Assembly (NCBI RefSeq): GCF_001940455.1
Contig: NZ_MKQR01000018.1
Location: forward strand, 158,439-222,438
Direction of reading: 5' to 3'
DNA: 64,000 nt
From: Actinokineospora bangkokensis
Lineage (GTDB): Bacteria; Actinomycetota; Actinomycetes; Mycobacteriales; Pseudonocardiaceae
Below are positions 16,767 through 24,387 of this stretch, one piece after another. Both the position numbers and the translations under genes were made by a program. Each line of letters begins with the position of its first letter. The stretch's first letter is position 1. Below the pieces are notes generated by a model. That model was not told where the DNA came from and ran no database searches. It was given only the letters and a program-made list of their open reading frames with translations.

Positions 16767-17716
16767 CCGCCACCACTGGACCCGCAGCGGGCGCCGGGGA
16801 AGCGCTGGCCGCTGCGACCTCGCCGACCACGCTCACCACGACCCCGCGCTACGAGGGCGCCAACATCTGCACCTGGATCGGCTTCAAGCACGTCAACTAC
16901 CTGGTGGAGGAGGCCGTGCTCGACCACCTGCGCAAGAACGGCGCGCCCGCGGGCCTGCTCTACGAGCGGCACGGGCTGTGCGTGGACTTGGTCGACGTGG
17001 ACACCAAGATGTTCACCGCCTTCCACGTCGACGACGTGGTGGTGGCCACCGTGCGCAGGCTCCCGGACGCGGGCGGGCAGCTGCGCCTGTCCGTGCTGCT
17101 GACCACCCGGGCCGACCCGGACACCAAGGTCGCCAGGGCCACGGTCGGCGTGGTGCTGCGCGCAGACCCGCGCGGCCTGCCCGCCGAGCCCGCTCCCGCC
17201 GCGCTCCTGCCGCACGTGGTCGGCGAGCTGGGCGAGCCCGCCACCGTGCCGCTGACCGGGGACCCCGTCGCGCAGCTCACCAGGGACCGCAACGCCTTCG
17301 CGTGGTCGTGGCGGGTGCCCTACCCGTACTGCCACTTCACCGAGCGCGTCCAGCTCAGCGGCTACCTGCGGCTGATGGAGGAGGCGGTCGACCTGTTCCT
17401 CGCCGACCGCGGGGTGTCGATCAAGACGCTGCTCGACGAGGACGACCTCATCCCGGTCGTGCCACGCTCGCACGTGCGGATCGTCGGCGAGGCGAAGATG
17501 GAGGAGCGGGTGCACACCGCCTTCACCGTGACCGAGGTCTTCAAGGACCTCACCTACACCGCGGCCATGGACTGCTACGTCACCCGCGGCGGCGCGCTGG
17601 TCCCGGTGGCGACCGGCACGATCACCCACGGCTACGCGATCATCGACAGCCGCCGCGACTGGAGCGTGGTGCCGTTCCCGGAGCGGCTCGCCGCGGCGCT
17701 GGGCGGTGCCCGGTGA
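16763..17716 (+). CDS. Tandem-hotdog thioesterase-like protein
   Basis: Start at ATG 16763 in a 4-base overlap with the preceding stop gives 317 residues. Two hotdog-like halves can be seen: residues ~30-150 (WIGFKHVNYLVEEAVLDHLR, then VDLVDVDTKMFTAFHVDD) and ~185-300 (CHFTERVQLSGYLRLMEEAV, then HVRIVGEAKMEERVHTAFTV). The pattern of a helix followed by strands resembles acyl-CoA/acyl-ACP thioesterases of the 4-hydroxybenzoyl-CoA type, fused in tandem. No G-x-P-x-x-P-G dehydratase motif is present. It may release or trim acyl chains or serve as a scaffold in the type II PKS. The assignment to hotdog fold is an inference from pattern. Confidence 0.65.
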   Translation: MTATTGPAAGAGEALAAATSPTTLTTTPRYEGANICTWIGFKHVNYLVEEAVLDHLRKNGAPAGLLYERHGLCVDLVDVDTKMFTAFHVDDVVVATVRRLPDAGGQLRLSVLLTTRADPDTKVARATVGVVLRADPRGLPAEPAPAALLPHVVGELGEPATVPLTGDPVAQLTRDRNAFAWSWRVPYPYCHFTERVQLSGYLRLMEEAVDLFLADRGVSIKTLLDEDDLIPVVPRSHVRIVGEAKMEERVHTAFTVTEVFKDLTYTAAMDCYVTRGGALVPVATGTITHGYAIIDSRRDWSVVPFPERLAAALGGAR

Positions 17717-18780
17717 GCACCGCAGTGGCGGCGCCGGAGTTGGTCGTCACCGCCTGGTCGGCGCTCTCGCCGTACGGCGTGGGCGCGGAGGCGTTCGGCG
17801 CGGGCGTGCTCGCGGGCCGATCGGCGCTGGCGGACCCGGCGGGGGCGGCGGGACCGTACCCGCGGGCCGGGATGGTGCCCGGCTTCACGCCCAAGGACCA
17901 CCTGGGGCGCAGGGGGACCAGGGCGATGGACAGGTTGACCGGGCTCGCGGTCAGCGCGGTCGGACTGCTGGTGACCGAGGGCGGTCCGGGCCTGACCGAC
18001 GACCTCGAGCGGGTCGGGCTGGTGTTGGGGACCGGGTCCGGCTCCGCGCAGTCCATCATGGACTTCACCACCGAGTCGCTGGTGGGCGACCGCCCCTACC
18101 TGGTGGACCCCGCGCAGTTCCCGAACACGGTGATGAACAAGGCGGCCGGGCAGAGCGCGATCTGGCACGGCCTGCGCGGCCCGAACACCACCATCACCGG
18201 TGATTGGCTCACCGGGCTGCTCGCGCTGAGCTACGCCTCCCGGCTGCTGCGCAACCGCCGCTGCGACCGGGTGCTGGTCGGCGCGGTTGAGGAGTGCACG
18301 CCGCAGCGCGGCTGGCTCGAGTGGCACGCAGGCGGTGACGGCGAGGCGCGGCCCGCCCTCGGCGAGGGCGGCGCGGCGTTCCTGCTGGAACCCGCGGGCG
18401 ACACCGGCGGTCGCACCCCGCTCGCGGTGCTGCGCTCCACCCGCTTCCGCGCCGCGGGGGACGACCTGGCGGGGGCGCTGGCCGTGTGCGTCGACTCGGC
18501 GCTGGCCGACGCGGGGGTCGGCGCGGACCAGGTCCGGGTCGCCGCGCCGCTGCTGGCCGTGGACGGCGCCGAGCGCGCCGCGCTGCGGGCGGCACTGGGC
18601 GACCCGGGGCCGCGCGTGCTGGACACCCGCGCGCTGATCGGCGACACGACAGCCGCGGCGGCGGGCTTCCAGGTCGCCGCCGTGCTCGCGGCCCTGGCCG
18701 AGGACGGCGGCACCGGGCTGGTCACCTCGGTGGGCCGCGACCGCATGGTCGGCGCGGCGGTGCTGGAGGCGGTCCGATGA
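17713..18780 (+). CDS. KS-like chain-length-factor partner without active-site residues
   Basis: GTG 17713 overlaps the previous stop. The 355-residue protein follows the thiolase/KS fold (GLVLGTGSGSAQSIMDF, FPNTVMNKAAGQSA) but the catalytic Cys is replaced by Trp165 in TITGDWLTG, the first His motif is absent and the GHT motif is IGDTTAAAAG. It therefore cannot condense by itself and matches the KS-beta/chain-length-factor role, forming a heterodimer with the KS at 14797-16029. Bacterial aromatic CLFs usually have Gln at the Cys site; Trp is different and is flagged below. It is shorter than the KS, about 355 against 410 residues. Confidence 0.85.
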   Translation: MSTAVAAPELVVTAWSALSPYGVGAEAFGAGVLAGRSALADPAGAAGPYPRAGMVPGFTPKDHLGRRGTRAMDRLTGLAVSAVGLLVTEGGPGLTDDLERVGLVLGTGSGSAQSIMDFTTESLVGDRPYLVDPAQFPNTVMNKAAGQSAIWHGLRGPNTTITGDWLTGLLALSYASRLLRNRRCDRVLVGAVEECTPQRGWLEWHAGGDGEARPALGEGGAAFLLEPAGDTGGRTPLAVLRSTRFRAAGDDLAGALAVCVDSALADAGVGADQVRVAAPLLAVDGAERAALRAALGDPGPRVLDTRALIGDTTAAAAGFQVAAVLAALAEDGGTGLVTSVGRDRMVGAAVLEAVR

Positions 18781-19121
18781 GCACCACCGCCCCACCCGGT
18801 CTGGTGGTGCCGCTGACCGCCGACCCGGCCGACCCGGTGTTCACCGGGCACTACCCGGGGTTCCCCATCCTGCCCGGCCTGTTCCTGGTGCAGCACGTGC
18901 ACCGGGCCGCCACCGCGCACCCGGCGGTGGCCGGGCTGCGGCTGGTCGAGCTGGAGCGGGTCAGGTTCCGGCGGCCGGTGTACCCGGGCGACACCGCCGA
19001 GGCGGCGCTGGTCTTCGAGGCCGCGGGCGGTGGCGACCTGGTGTGCACGGCCGAGGTGGCTGTGCGCGGGCAGCGCGTCGCCGGGATCCGGCTGCGCTAC
19101 GGGAACGGGGGGACGACGTGA
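18777..19121 (+). CDS. Hotdog dehydratase half with His but no Glu
   Basis: ATG 18777 overlaps the CLF stop. The 114-residue protein carries the FabZ/FabA signature FTGHYPGFPILPG with the catalytic His at residue 25. In FabZ the partner acid lies 14 residues further on; here that position is Gln39 (LFLVQHVHRA). In FabZ dimers each active site is built from the His of one subunit and the Glu of the other. The next gene supplies the opposite combination, so this protein probably works as an obligate heterodimer with it. Role: dehydration of 3-hydroxyacyl-ACP to the enoyl during polyene assembly. Confidence 0.85.
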   Translation: MSTTAPPGLVVPLTADPADPVFTGHYPGFPILPGLFLVQHVHRAATAHPAVAGLRLVELERVRFRRPVYPGDTAEAALVFEAAGGGDLVCTAEVAVRGQRVAGIRLRYGNGGTT

Positions 19122-19591
19122 TCGGCGTCGAGGAGATCAAGCGGGTGATCCCGCACCGGTACCCGATCCTGCTGGTGGACCGGGTGGACGAGGTGGTGCC
19201 AGGTCAGCGGCTGGTCGCCCGCAAGGCGGTGACGGCGGCCGAGAGCTGCTACAGCGGCACCGGCGGTGACCAGGACCCGGCGTACCCGTTGAGCCACCTG
19301 CTGGAGTCGTGGGCGCAGGCCGCGGTGCTGCTGGCCTGCTGGGAGGCGCCGAACCCGGACGTGCTGGCAGGCAAGGTGGAGCTGGCGACCGGCATCTCCG
19401 GCGTGCGCCTGGGCGGTCCGGTGCTGCCGGGCGACGTGCTGGTGCACCGGGTGTCCCTGGTGCGGGCCGTGGACGACGCGGTGGTGCTGGCGGGCACGAG
19501 CGAGGTCGACGGCCGCGAGGTGCTGTCGGTGGCGTCGTTCTCCGCCGCGCTGCGCGACTCCTCGGTGCTGACCGAGGGGGTGGCGCGGTGA
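19118..19591 (+). CDS. Hotdog dehydratase half with Glu but no His
   Basis: GTG 19118 overlaps the preceding stop. The 157-residue protein begins like FabZ (IKRVIPHRYPILLVDRVDEV) and keeps the acidic helix SHLLESWAQAAV with Glu63 at the catalytic-acid position. The segment that should hold the catalytic His 14 residues earlier reads GTGGDQDPAYP, with Gly49 at that point. It thus complements the 114-residue neighbour, which has His and lacks Glu. Heterodimeric dehydratases of this kind are known from highly-reducing type II PKS and from mycobacterial HadAB. The function is dehydration in polyene chain synthesis. Confidence 0.85.
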   Translation: MIGVEEIKRVIPHRYPILLVDRVDEVVPGQRLVARKAVTAAESCYSGTGGDQDPAYPLSHLLESWAQAAVLLACWEAPNPDVLAGKVELATGISGVRLGGPVLPGDVLVHRVSLVRAVDDAVVLAGTSEVDGREVLSVASFSAALRDSSVLTEGVAR

Positions 19592-20328
19592 GCGCCCGCC
19601 CGGTCGCCCTGGTCACCGGCGGCTCGCGCGGCATCGGCCGCGCCGTGGTGACCCGGCTCGCCCGCGATGGCCACGACGTCGCGTTCTGCTACCGGGCCGA
19701 TGACGACGCCGCGGCCGTGGTCGCGGCGGAGGCGGCCGCCGCGGGGGCGGCGGTGCTGGCCCGCCGGGTCGACGTCGCCGACGCCGACCAGGTCACCCGG
19801 TTCGTGCGGGCGGCGGAGGACGAGCTCGGCCCGCTCGCCGCCGCGGTCACCAGCGCGGGCATCGTGCGCGACCGGCCGATGGTGCTGCTCGACGAGGGCG
19901 ACTGGCAGTCGGTGCTGCGCACCAACCTCGACGGCACCTTCCACGCCTGCCGCTCGGCGGTGTTCGGCATGGTCAAGCGCAAGGCGGGGGCGGTCGTGGT
20001 CCTGTCGTCCGTCAGCGGCGTGCACGGCAACGCGGGCCAGTCCAACTACTCCGCGTCCAAGGCCGGGGTCATCGGCTTCGCCAAGTCGCTGGCGAAGGAA
20101 GTGGGCCGCTACGGGGTCCGGGTCAACGCGGTGGCGCCGGGCTTCATCGAGACGGACATGACCGCGCCACTGGGCGCCGAGGTGGTCAGCGGGCTCGGCG
20201 AACGCATAGCGCTGCGGCGCTTCGGCACCGCCGCCGAGGTGGCCGACCTGGTGTCGTTCCTGGTGTCGGACCGCGCGTCCTACATCACCGCCCAGGTGCT
20301 CGGGGTCGATGGTGGCCTTGTCGTCTGA
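19588..20328 (+). CDS. 3-ketoacyl-ACP reductase (SDR, FabG-like)
   Basis: GTG 19588 overlaps the preceding stop; 246 residues of the classical short-chain dehydrogenase family. The NAD(P)-binding motif is TGGSRGIGRA, the catalytic Ser is in VVVLSSVSGV, Tyr and Lys in NYSASKAG, and the tail VAPGFIETDMT and ITAQVLGVDGG is typical of FabG. It would reduce each 3-ketoacyl-ACP from the KS/CLF to the 3-hydroxy form for the dehydratase pair. Within the operon it completes the KS-KR-DH set; no enoyl reductase is present nearby, in agreement with retention of double bonds. Confidence 0.92.
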   Translation: MSARPVALVTGGSRGIGRAVVTRLARDGHDVAFCYRADDDAAAVVAAEAAAAGAAVLARRVDVADADQVTRFVRAAEDELGPLAAAVTSAGIVRDRPMVLLDEGDWQSVLRTNLDGTFHACRSAVFGMVKRKAGAVVVLSSVSGVHGNAGQSNYSASKAGVIGFAKSLAKEVGRYGVRVNAVAPGFIETDMTAPLGAEVVSGLGERIALRRFGTAAEVADLVSFLVSDRASYITAQVLGVDGGLVV

Positions 20329-21007
20329 GCCGCGGTTCTACTTCTCGCTGCGCAGCCCGTACTCCTGGCTGGCGTTGCACGACCTGGTGACCCGGTTCCC
20401 CGACATCGCCCTGACCGCGCGGTGGCGCCCGTTCTGGGAGCCGGACGCGCGGTCGGCCGCGGCCCTGCGTGACCGCGGCGGCGACTTCCCGTACGCGCCG
20501 ATGTCACGGGCCAAGCACCTCTACGTCCTCCAGGACGTCAAACGGCTGGCCGCCGAGCGCGGGCTGGTGCCCGCCTGGCCGGTGGACCGGGACCCGGTGT
20601 GGGAGGTGCCGCACCTGGCGTACCTGGTCGCCGAGCGGGCCGGGGCGAGCCGGGAGTTCGTGGCCGCGGTGACCGCCGCGCGCTGGGAGCGCGGGCTGGA
20701 CATCTGCGACCCGGCCGTCGTCGGGGCGGCGGCGGCGGAGGTGGGCGTGGACCCGACGGCGGCCGCGGGCGCGGGCGAGGACCCGGACCTGCGCGCTGAG
20801 GGGGTCGAGCGGTTGCTGGACGTGTGCTCCGACGGCGTGTTCGGGGTGCCGTACTTCCGCCGGGGGCGGGCGCGGTTCTGGGGCGTCGACCGCCTGCCCG
20901 CGTTCGCCGCGCACGTCCGGGCCCGCTCCCCGCAGCCGGGGCCGGACCCCGGGCAACCGCTGGCGGGCGGACTGGTTGACGGGGGGCACGCCGGTGGGTG
21001 CGGGTGA
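20309..21007 (+). CDS. DsbA/HCCA-isomerase-like thioredoxin-fold protein
   Basis: ATG 20309 overlaps the KR gene by 20 bases; a TTG at 20318 is an alternative. The 232-residue protein begins FYFSLRSPYSWLALHDL, matching the DSBA/GST-kappa/2-hydroxychromene-2-carboxylate isomerase group, where SPYS replaces the CxxC of thiol oxidoreductases. A C-terminal GVFGVPYFRRGRARFWGVDR with the cis-Pro VPYF fits the same fold. Without CxxC it is unlikely to be a disulfide oxidase; the group includes isomerases. A double-bond isomerase acting on the polyene is plausible, by inference. The last ~25 residues are Gly/Pro-rich and probably disordered. Confidence 0.75.
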   Translation: MVALSSEPRFYFSLRSPYSWLALHDLVTRFPDIALTARWRPFWEPDARSAAALRDRGGDFPYAPMSRAKHLYVLQDVKRLAAERGLVPAWPVDRDPVWEVPHLAYLVAERAGASREFVAAVTAARWERGLDICDPAVVGAAAAEVGVDPTAAAGAGEDPDLRAEGVERLLDVCSDGVFGVPYFRRGRARFWGVDRLPAFAAHVRARSPQPGPDPGQPLAGGLVDGGHAGGCG

Positions 21008-21011
21008 ACCG

Positions 21012-22145
21012 ATGAGCGCTGGGGAGCAGGAGGATCCGGTGAACGGGTGGCGCACCGCGGTGCGGGAGTTCTGCGAGCGCGAGCTGCGCCCGCACGCCGT
21101 CGAGTGGGCGGAGGCGGGCCGGGTGGACCGCGGGCTGTGGCGCCGGGCGGGCGCGGACGGGCTGCTGTGCGCCGACGTCCCGACCGCGTACGGCGGTGGC
21201 GGGCGCGGGTTCGCGGCCGAGGTCGCGGTGGTGGAGGAGCAGGCGCGCGTCGGCGACACCGCCTGGGGGTTCACCGCGCACGAGGTCGTGGCCCAGTACG
21301 TGCTGGCGGGCGGCACAGAGGCGCAGCGGCGGCGGTGGCTGCCTGGGCTGGCCTCCGGGGAGCTGGTCGGCGCGATCGCGATGAGCGAGCCGGGCGCGGG
21401 TTCGGACCTGGGTGCGTTGACCACCAGGGCCGAGCCGGACGGCGACGAGTTCGTGCTGTGGGGCACCAAGGCTTTCGTCACCAACGGCGGCCTGGCCGAC
21501 CTGGTGGTCGCGCCGGTCATGGTGGCGGGGGCACTGAGCCTGCTCGTCGTCGACACCCGCGCCGCCGAGCCGGGTCGCAGCCCGGTGGTCAAGATCGGCA
21601 GGCGCGGGCAGGACACCGTCGACCTGTGCCTGGACGGGCTGCGGGTGCCCGCGGCCGACCTGCTCGGCGGTGAGGTGGGCGGGGCGGCGGCGCTGTCGAT
21701 GCCGCTGATGAGCAGGGAGCGGCTGCTCATCGCGGTGGCCGCGGTCGCGGCGGCGGAGGCGGTGCTGGCCGAGGCGGTGGCCTGGAGCAGGCGGCACGAG
21801 GTCTTCGGCCGCAGGCTCATCCGCCACCAGGGCACCCGGTTCGCGCTGGCCGAGTGCGCGGCGTCGACCGCGGCGGGCCGCGCCTTGGTCGACGACGTGG
21901 TGCGCAGGCACGTCGCGGGCGGGGTCTCCCCCGGCGACGCGGCGATGGTGAAGTTCTGGACCACCGAGCGGCTCTTCGACGTCGCGGACCGTTGCCTGCA
22001 GCTCTACGGCGGCCTCGGCTACACCGCGGGGCACCCGGTGGCGCGAGCTTGGGCGGACGCCAGGGTCACGCGCGTCTACGGCGGGGCCAACGAGGTCATG
22101 CGCGAGATCGTGGCCGCGTCCCTGGCGGGCGGTGCTCACCGGTGA
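21012..22145 (+). CDS. Acyl-CoA dehydrogenase-like flavoprotein
   Basis: Start at ATG 21012, four bases past the previous stop; 377 residues. Family marks include MSEPGAGSDLGALTTRAE in the FAD/acyl-binding middle domain, a KAFVTNGG segment, SRRHEVFGRRLIRHQGTRF and the C-terminal LQLYGGLGYTAGHPVARAW plus TRVYGGANEVMREI. The catalytic base found as Glu in YEG of medium-chain enzymes is Gly here (VYGG), as in many actinobacterial homologues. It may introduce a double bond into the acyl-ACP/CoA or oxidise an aminoacyl thioester. FAD-dependent, cytoplasmic. Its stop overlaps the amidase start. Confidence 0.88.
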   Translation: MSAGEQEDPVNGWRTAVREFCERELRPHAVEWAEAGRVDRGLWRRAGADGLLCADVPTAYGGGGRGFAAEVAVVEEQARVGDTAWGFTAHEVVAQYVLAGGTEAQRRRWLPGLASGELVGAIAMSEPGAGSDLGALTTRAEPDGDEFVLWGTKAFVTNGGLADLVVAPVMVAGALSLLVVDTRAAEPGRSPVVKIGRRGQDTVDLCLDGLRVPAADLLGGEVGGAAALSMPLMSRERLLIAVAAVAAAEAVLAEAVAWSRRHEVFGRRLIRHQGTRFALAECAASTAAGRALVDDVVRRHVAGGVSPGDAAMVKFWTTERLFDVADRCLQLYGGLGYTAGHPVARAWADARVTRVYGGANEVMREIVAASLAGGAHR

Positions 22146-23440
22146 GCGCACCCGGTGACGCCGACGCTGTGACCTGCCTGAACCGGGTGTCCGAAGTGGA
22201 TGGCGCGGTACACGCGGTCATCGCGCTCGACCACCGCGCCACGCAGCGCCCGCCGGTCGCGGGCGAGCTGAGCGGCTTCCCCCTGCTGGTCAAGGACAAC
22301 ATCGATGTCGCGGGCCTGCCGTGCACGGCGGGTTCGCCGGTGCTGGCGGACCTGGCCCCGCCCGCTGACGCACCGGTCGTGGCCAGGCTACGGGCCGCGG
22401 GCGCGACCGTGCTGGGCAAGGCGAACCTGAGCGAGTGGGGGTGGTTCCGGTCGCGGGAACTGCCCGAGGGCTGGTCGGGCGTCGGCGGTCAGACCAGGAA
22501 CCCGCACGACCCCGCGCGCAGCGCGTGGGGGTCCTCGGCGGGGTCGGCGGTGGCGGTCGCGACGGGCATGGCGCGCGTCGCCCTCGGCACGGAGACCGAC
22601 GGGTCCGTGGTGGGTCCCGCCGGGGTGGTCGGCGTCGTCGGGCTCAAGCCGGAGACGGGCTTGCTGCCCACCCGCGGGATCGTGCCGCTCGCGCCGAGCA
22701 CCGACGTGCCGGGGGTGTTCGCCAGGACTCTGGCCGACGCGGCCGCGTGCCTGGACGTCATGGCGGGCAGCGCCCCCGCCGCGGTCGTCCCGACCGAGCT
22801 GGCGGGACTTCGGCTGGGCGTGTGGCGGGTCCCCGGCACACCCGCCGAGGCCGACGCCGTGCTCTGCGCGGCGGTCGCGGCGCTCCGCGCCAGGGGAGCG
22901 GTGCCGGTGCCCGTCGACGCGGGCATCGCCCCCGAGGTCTCGGCCGCTGCGGCGCGTGCCCGGTTGGCGGAGTTCACCGCCGCGCTCCCCCACTACCTGA
23001 GGTCGCGGGGCGCCGCGGTCAGCACCGTCGCCGAGCTGGTCGAGGCCAACCGCGGTGACGGCGCTCCGCAGGAGGTGCTGGAGCACGCTGCGGCGCTCGA
23101 CGAGGACGAGCTGGCGTTCGTCGCCGACGAGGGCGTGCGCGCCCGCTGGGTGGCCCGCGCCCGGCTGCGCGAGGTGCTTCGCGACAACAGTGTCTTCGCC
23201 GTGCTCGCGGCGACGAACCCGCCCGCGTGGCGGCTGGCCGACCGGGACCCGGTGGACCTGCCCGCGGCCTCCACACCCGCCGCGCTGGCAGGCGCCGCCG
23301 CGGTGTCGCTGCCCGCCGGGCTGGTCGACGGACTCCCGGTGGGGCTGTCGGTGTTCGGGCCGCGCGCGATGGCCGACCTGCTGCCGCTGGCCTTCGCCGT
23401 CGAGGCCGCGCTCGGGCGGGAGGTGCGGCTGTGCCCGTGA
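22142..23440 (+). CDS. Amidase-signature hydrolase
   Basis: GTG 22142 overlaps the preceding stop; 432 residues. The amidase-signature triad is visible: Lys in LLVKDNIDVAG, cis-Ser in AWGSSAGSAVAVA and the Ser nucleophile in GTETDGSVVGPAG (Asp in place of the more usual Gly before GS). Such enzymes hydrolyse or form amides. In this operon it might remove a protecting acyl group, release the product, or process an amide such as asparagine or a ureido group; none is demonstrable from sequence. The length is within the 430-480 range of the family. Confidence 0.85.
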   Translation: MSAPGDADAVTCLNRVSEVDGAVHAVIALDHRATQRPPVAGELSGFPLLVKDNIDVAGLPCTAGSPVLADLAPPADAPVVARLRAAGATVLGKANLSEWGWFRSRELPEGWSGVGGQTRNPHDPARSAWGSSAGSAVAVATGMARVALGTETDGSVVGPAGVVGVVGLKPETGLLPTRGIVPLAPSTDVPGVFARTLADAAACLDVMAGSAPAAVVPTELAGLRLGVWRVPGTPAEADAVLCAAVAALRARGAVPVPVDAGIAPEVSAAAARARLAEFTAALPHYLRSRGAAVSTVAELVEANRGDGAPQEVLEHAAALDEDELAFVADEGVRARWVARARLREVLRDNSVFAVLAATNPPAWRLADRDPVDLPAASTPAALAGAAAVSLPAGLVDGLPVGLSVFGPRAMADLLPLAFAVEAALGREVRLCP

Positions 23441-24387
23441 TCACGGCACCGGAGCAGTTCAACGTCGGCGACCTGTACGTCGACCTGGCCGCGCTGGGCG
23501 ACGTACCGCTGTTGCTCAAGTGCGAGGGCTTCAACTTCGCCGGGTCCGTCAAGCTCAAGGCCGCCGCCGAGATGGTGTCGGCGGCCGAGCGGGACGGGCG
23601 CCTCGGGCCGGGCAGTGAACTGGTGGAGAGCTCCTCGGGCAACCTGGGGGTGGCGCTGAGCCTGGTGGCGCGCAGCCGGGACCTGCGGTTCACCTGCGTC
23701 ACCGACGCCCGCTGCACCCAGGCGGCCCGCAAGGTCATGACGAGCCTGGGCGCGACCGTGCACGTGGTCACCGAGCCGCACCCGGCCGAAGGCCTCCTCG
23801 GCGCTCGCATCCGGTGCGTGCGGGAGCTGTGCGCACGCGACGAGAAGGTGGTCTGGCTCAACCAGTACGCCAACGACGGCAACTGGCTCGCGCACTACCT
23901 CAGCACCGGACCGGAGATCTTCTCGGCGGTGCCGGACCTGGACGTGCTGTTCATCGGCGCGGGAACCACCGGCACCTTGATGGGGTGCGCGCGCTACCTG
24001 CGCGAGCAGCGGCCCGGGGTCGCGGTCATCGCGGTGGACACCGAGGGGTCGGTGACCTTCGGGGGCCCGCCGGGCACACGGCACATCCCCGGTCTCGGCA
24101 CCTCGGTGCGCCCCGCCCTGCTCGACGAGTCCCACGTGGACGACGTCGTGGTGGTGCCGGAGGCGGAGGCGGTCGAGAGCTGCAGGCGGCTGGCCGGGCA
24201 CGGCTTCCTGTTCGGCGGCTCCACCGGGACCGTCGTGGCGGGCGCCCGGCGCTGGCTGGCCACGGCGGGTGGCGCGCCGCGCGCCGTGGCCATCGCCCCG
24301 GACCTGGGCGAGCGCTACCTGGACACGATCTACGACGACGAGTGGGTGGCGCGGGCCTACAGCGCCGCACCCTGGAGGCAGTCATGA
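23431..24387 (+). CDS. SbnA-like PLP-dependent amino-acid synthase
   Basis: GTG 23431 (or GTG 23437 in a GTGA overlap) begins a 318-residue cysteine-synthase-fold enzyme. The PLP lysine is in [13 protein letters not shown], the substrate loop is [19 protein letters not shown], and [10 protein letters not shown] holds the phosphate-binding glycines. The [11 protein letters not shown] and FTCVTD motifs are those of SbnA/VioB enzymes that join O-phosphoserine and glutamate on the way to L-2,3-diaminopropionate. The second enzyme of that route, SbnB/VioK, is not in the window. It supports a 2,3-diaminopropionate-type building block, perhaps loaded by the first NRPS module, but cysteine-like synthases of other specificity cannot be excluded. 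Confidence 0.85.
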   Translation: MPVITAPEQFNVGDLYVDLAALGDVPLLLKCEGFNFAGSVKLKAAAEMVSAAERDGRLGPGSELVESSSGNLGVALSLVARSRDLRFTCVTDARCTQAARKVMTSLGATVHVVTEPHPAEGLLGARIRCVRELCARDEKVVWLNQYANDGNWLAHYLSTGPEIFSAVPDLDVLFIGAGTTGTLMGCARYLREQRPGVAVIAVDTEGSVTFGGPPGTRHIPGLGTSVRPALLDESHVDDVVVVPEAEAVESCRRLAGHGFLFGGSTGTVVAGARRWLATAGGAPRAVAIAPDLGERYLDTIYDDEWVARAYSAAPWRQS

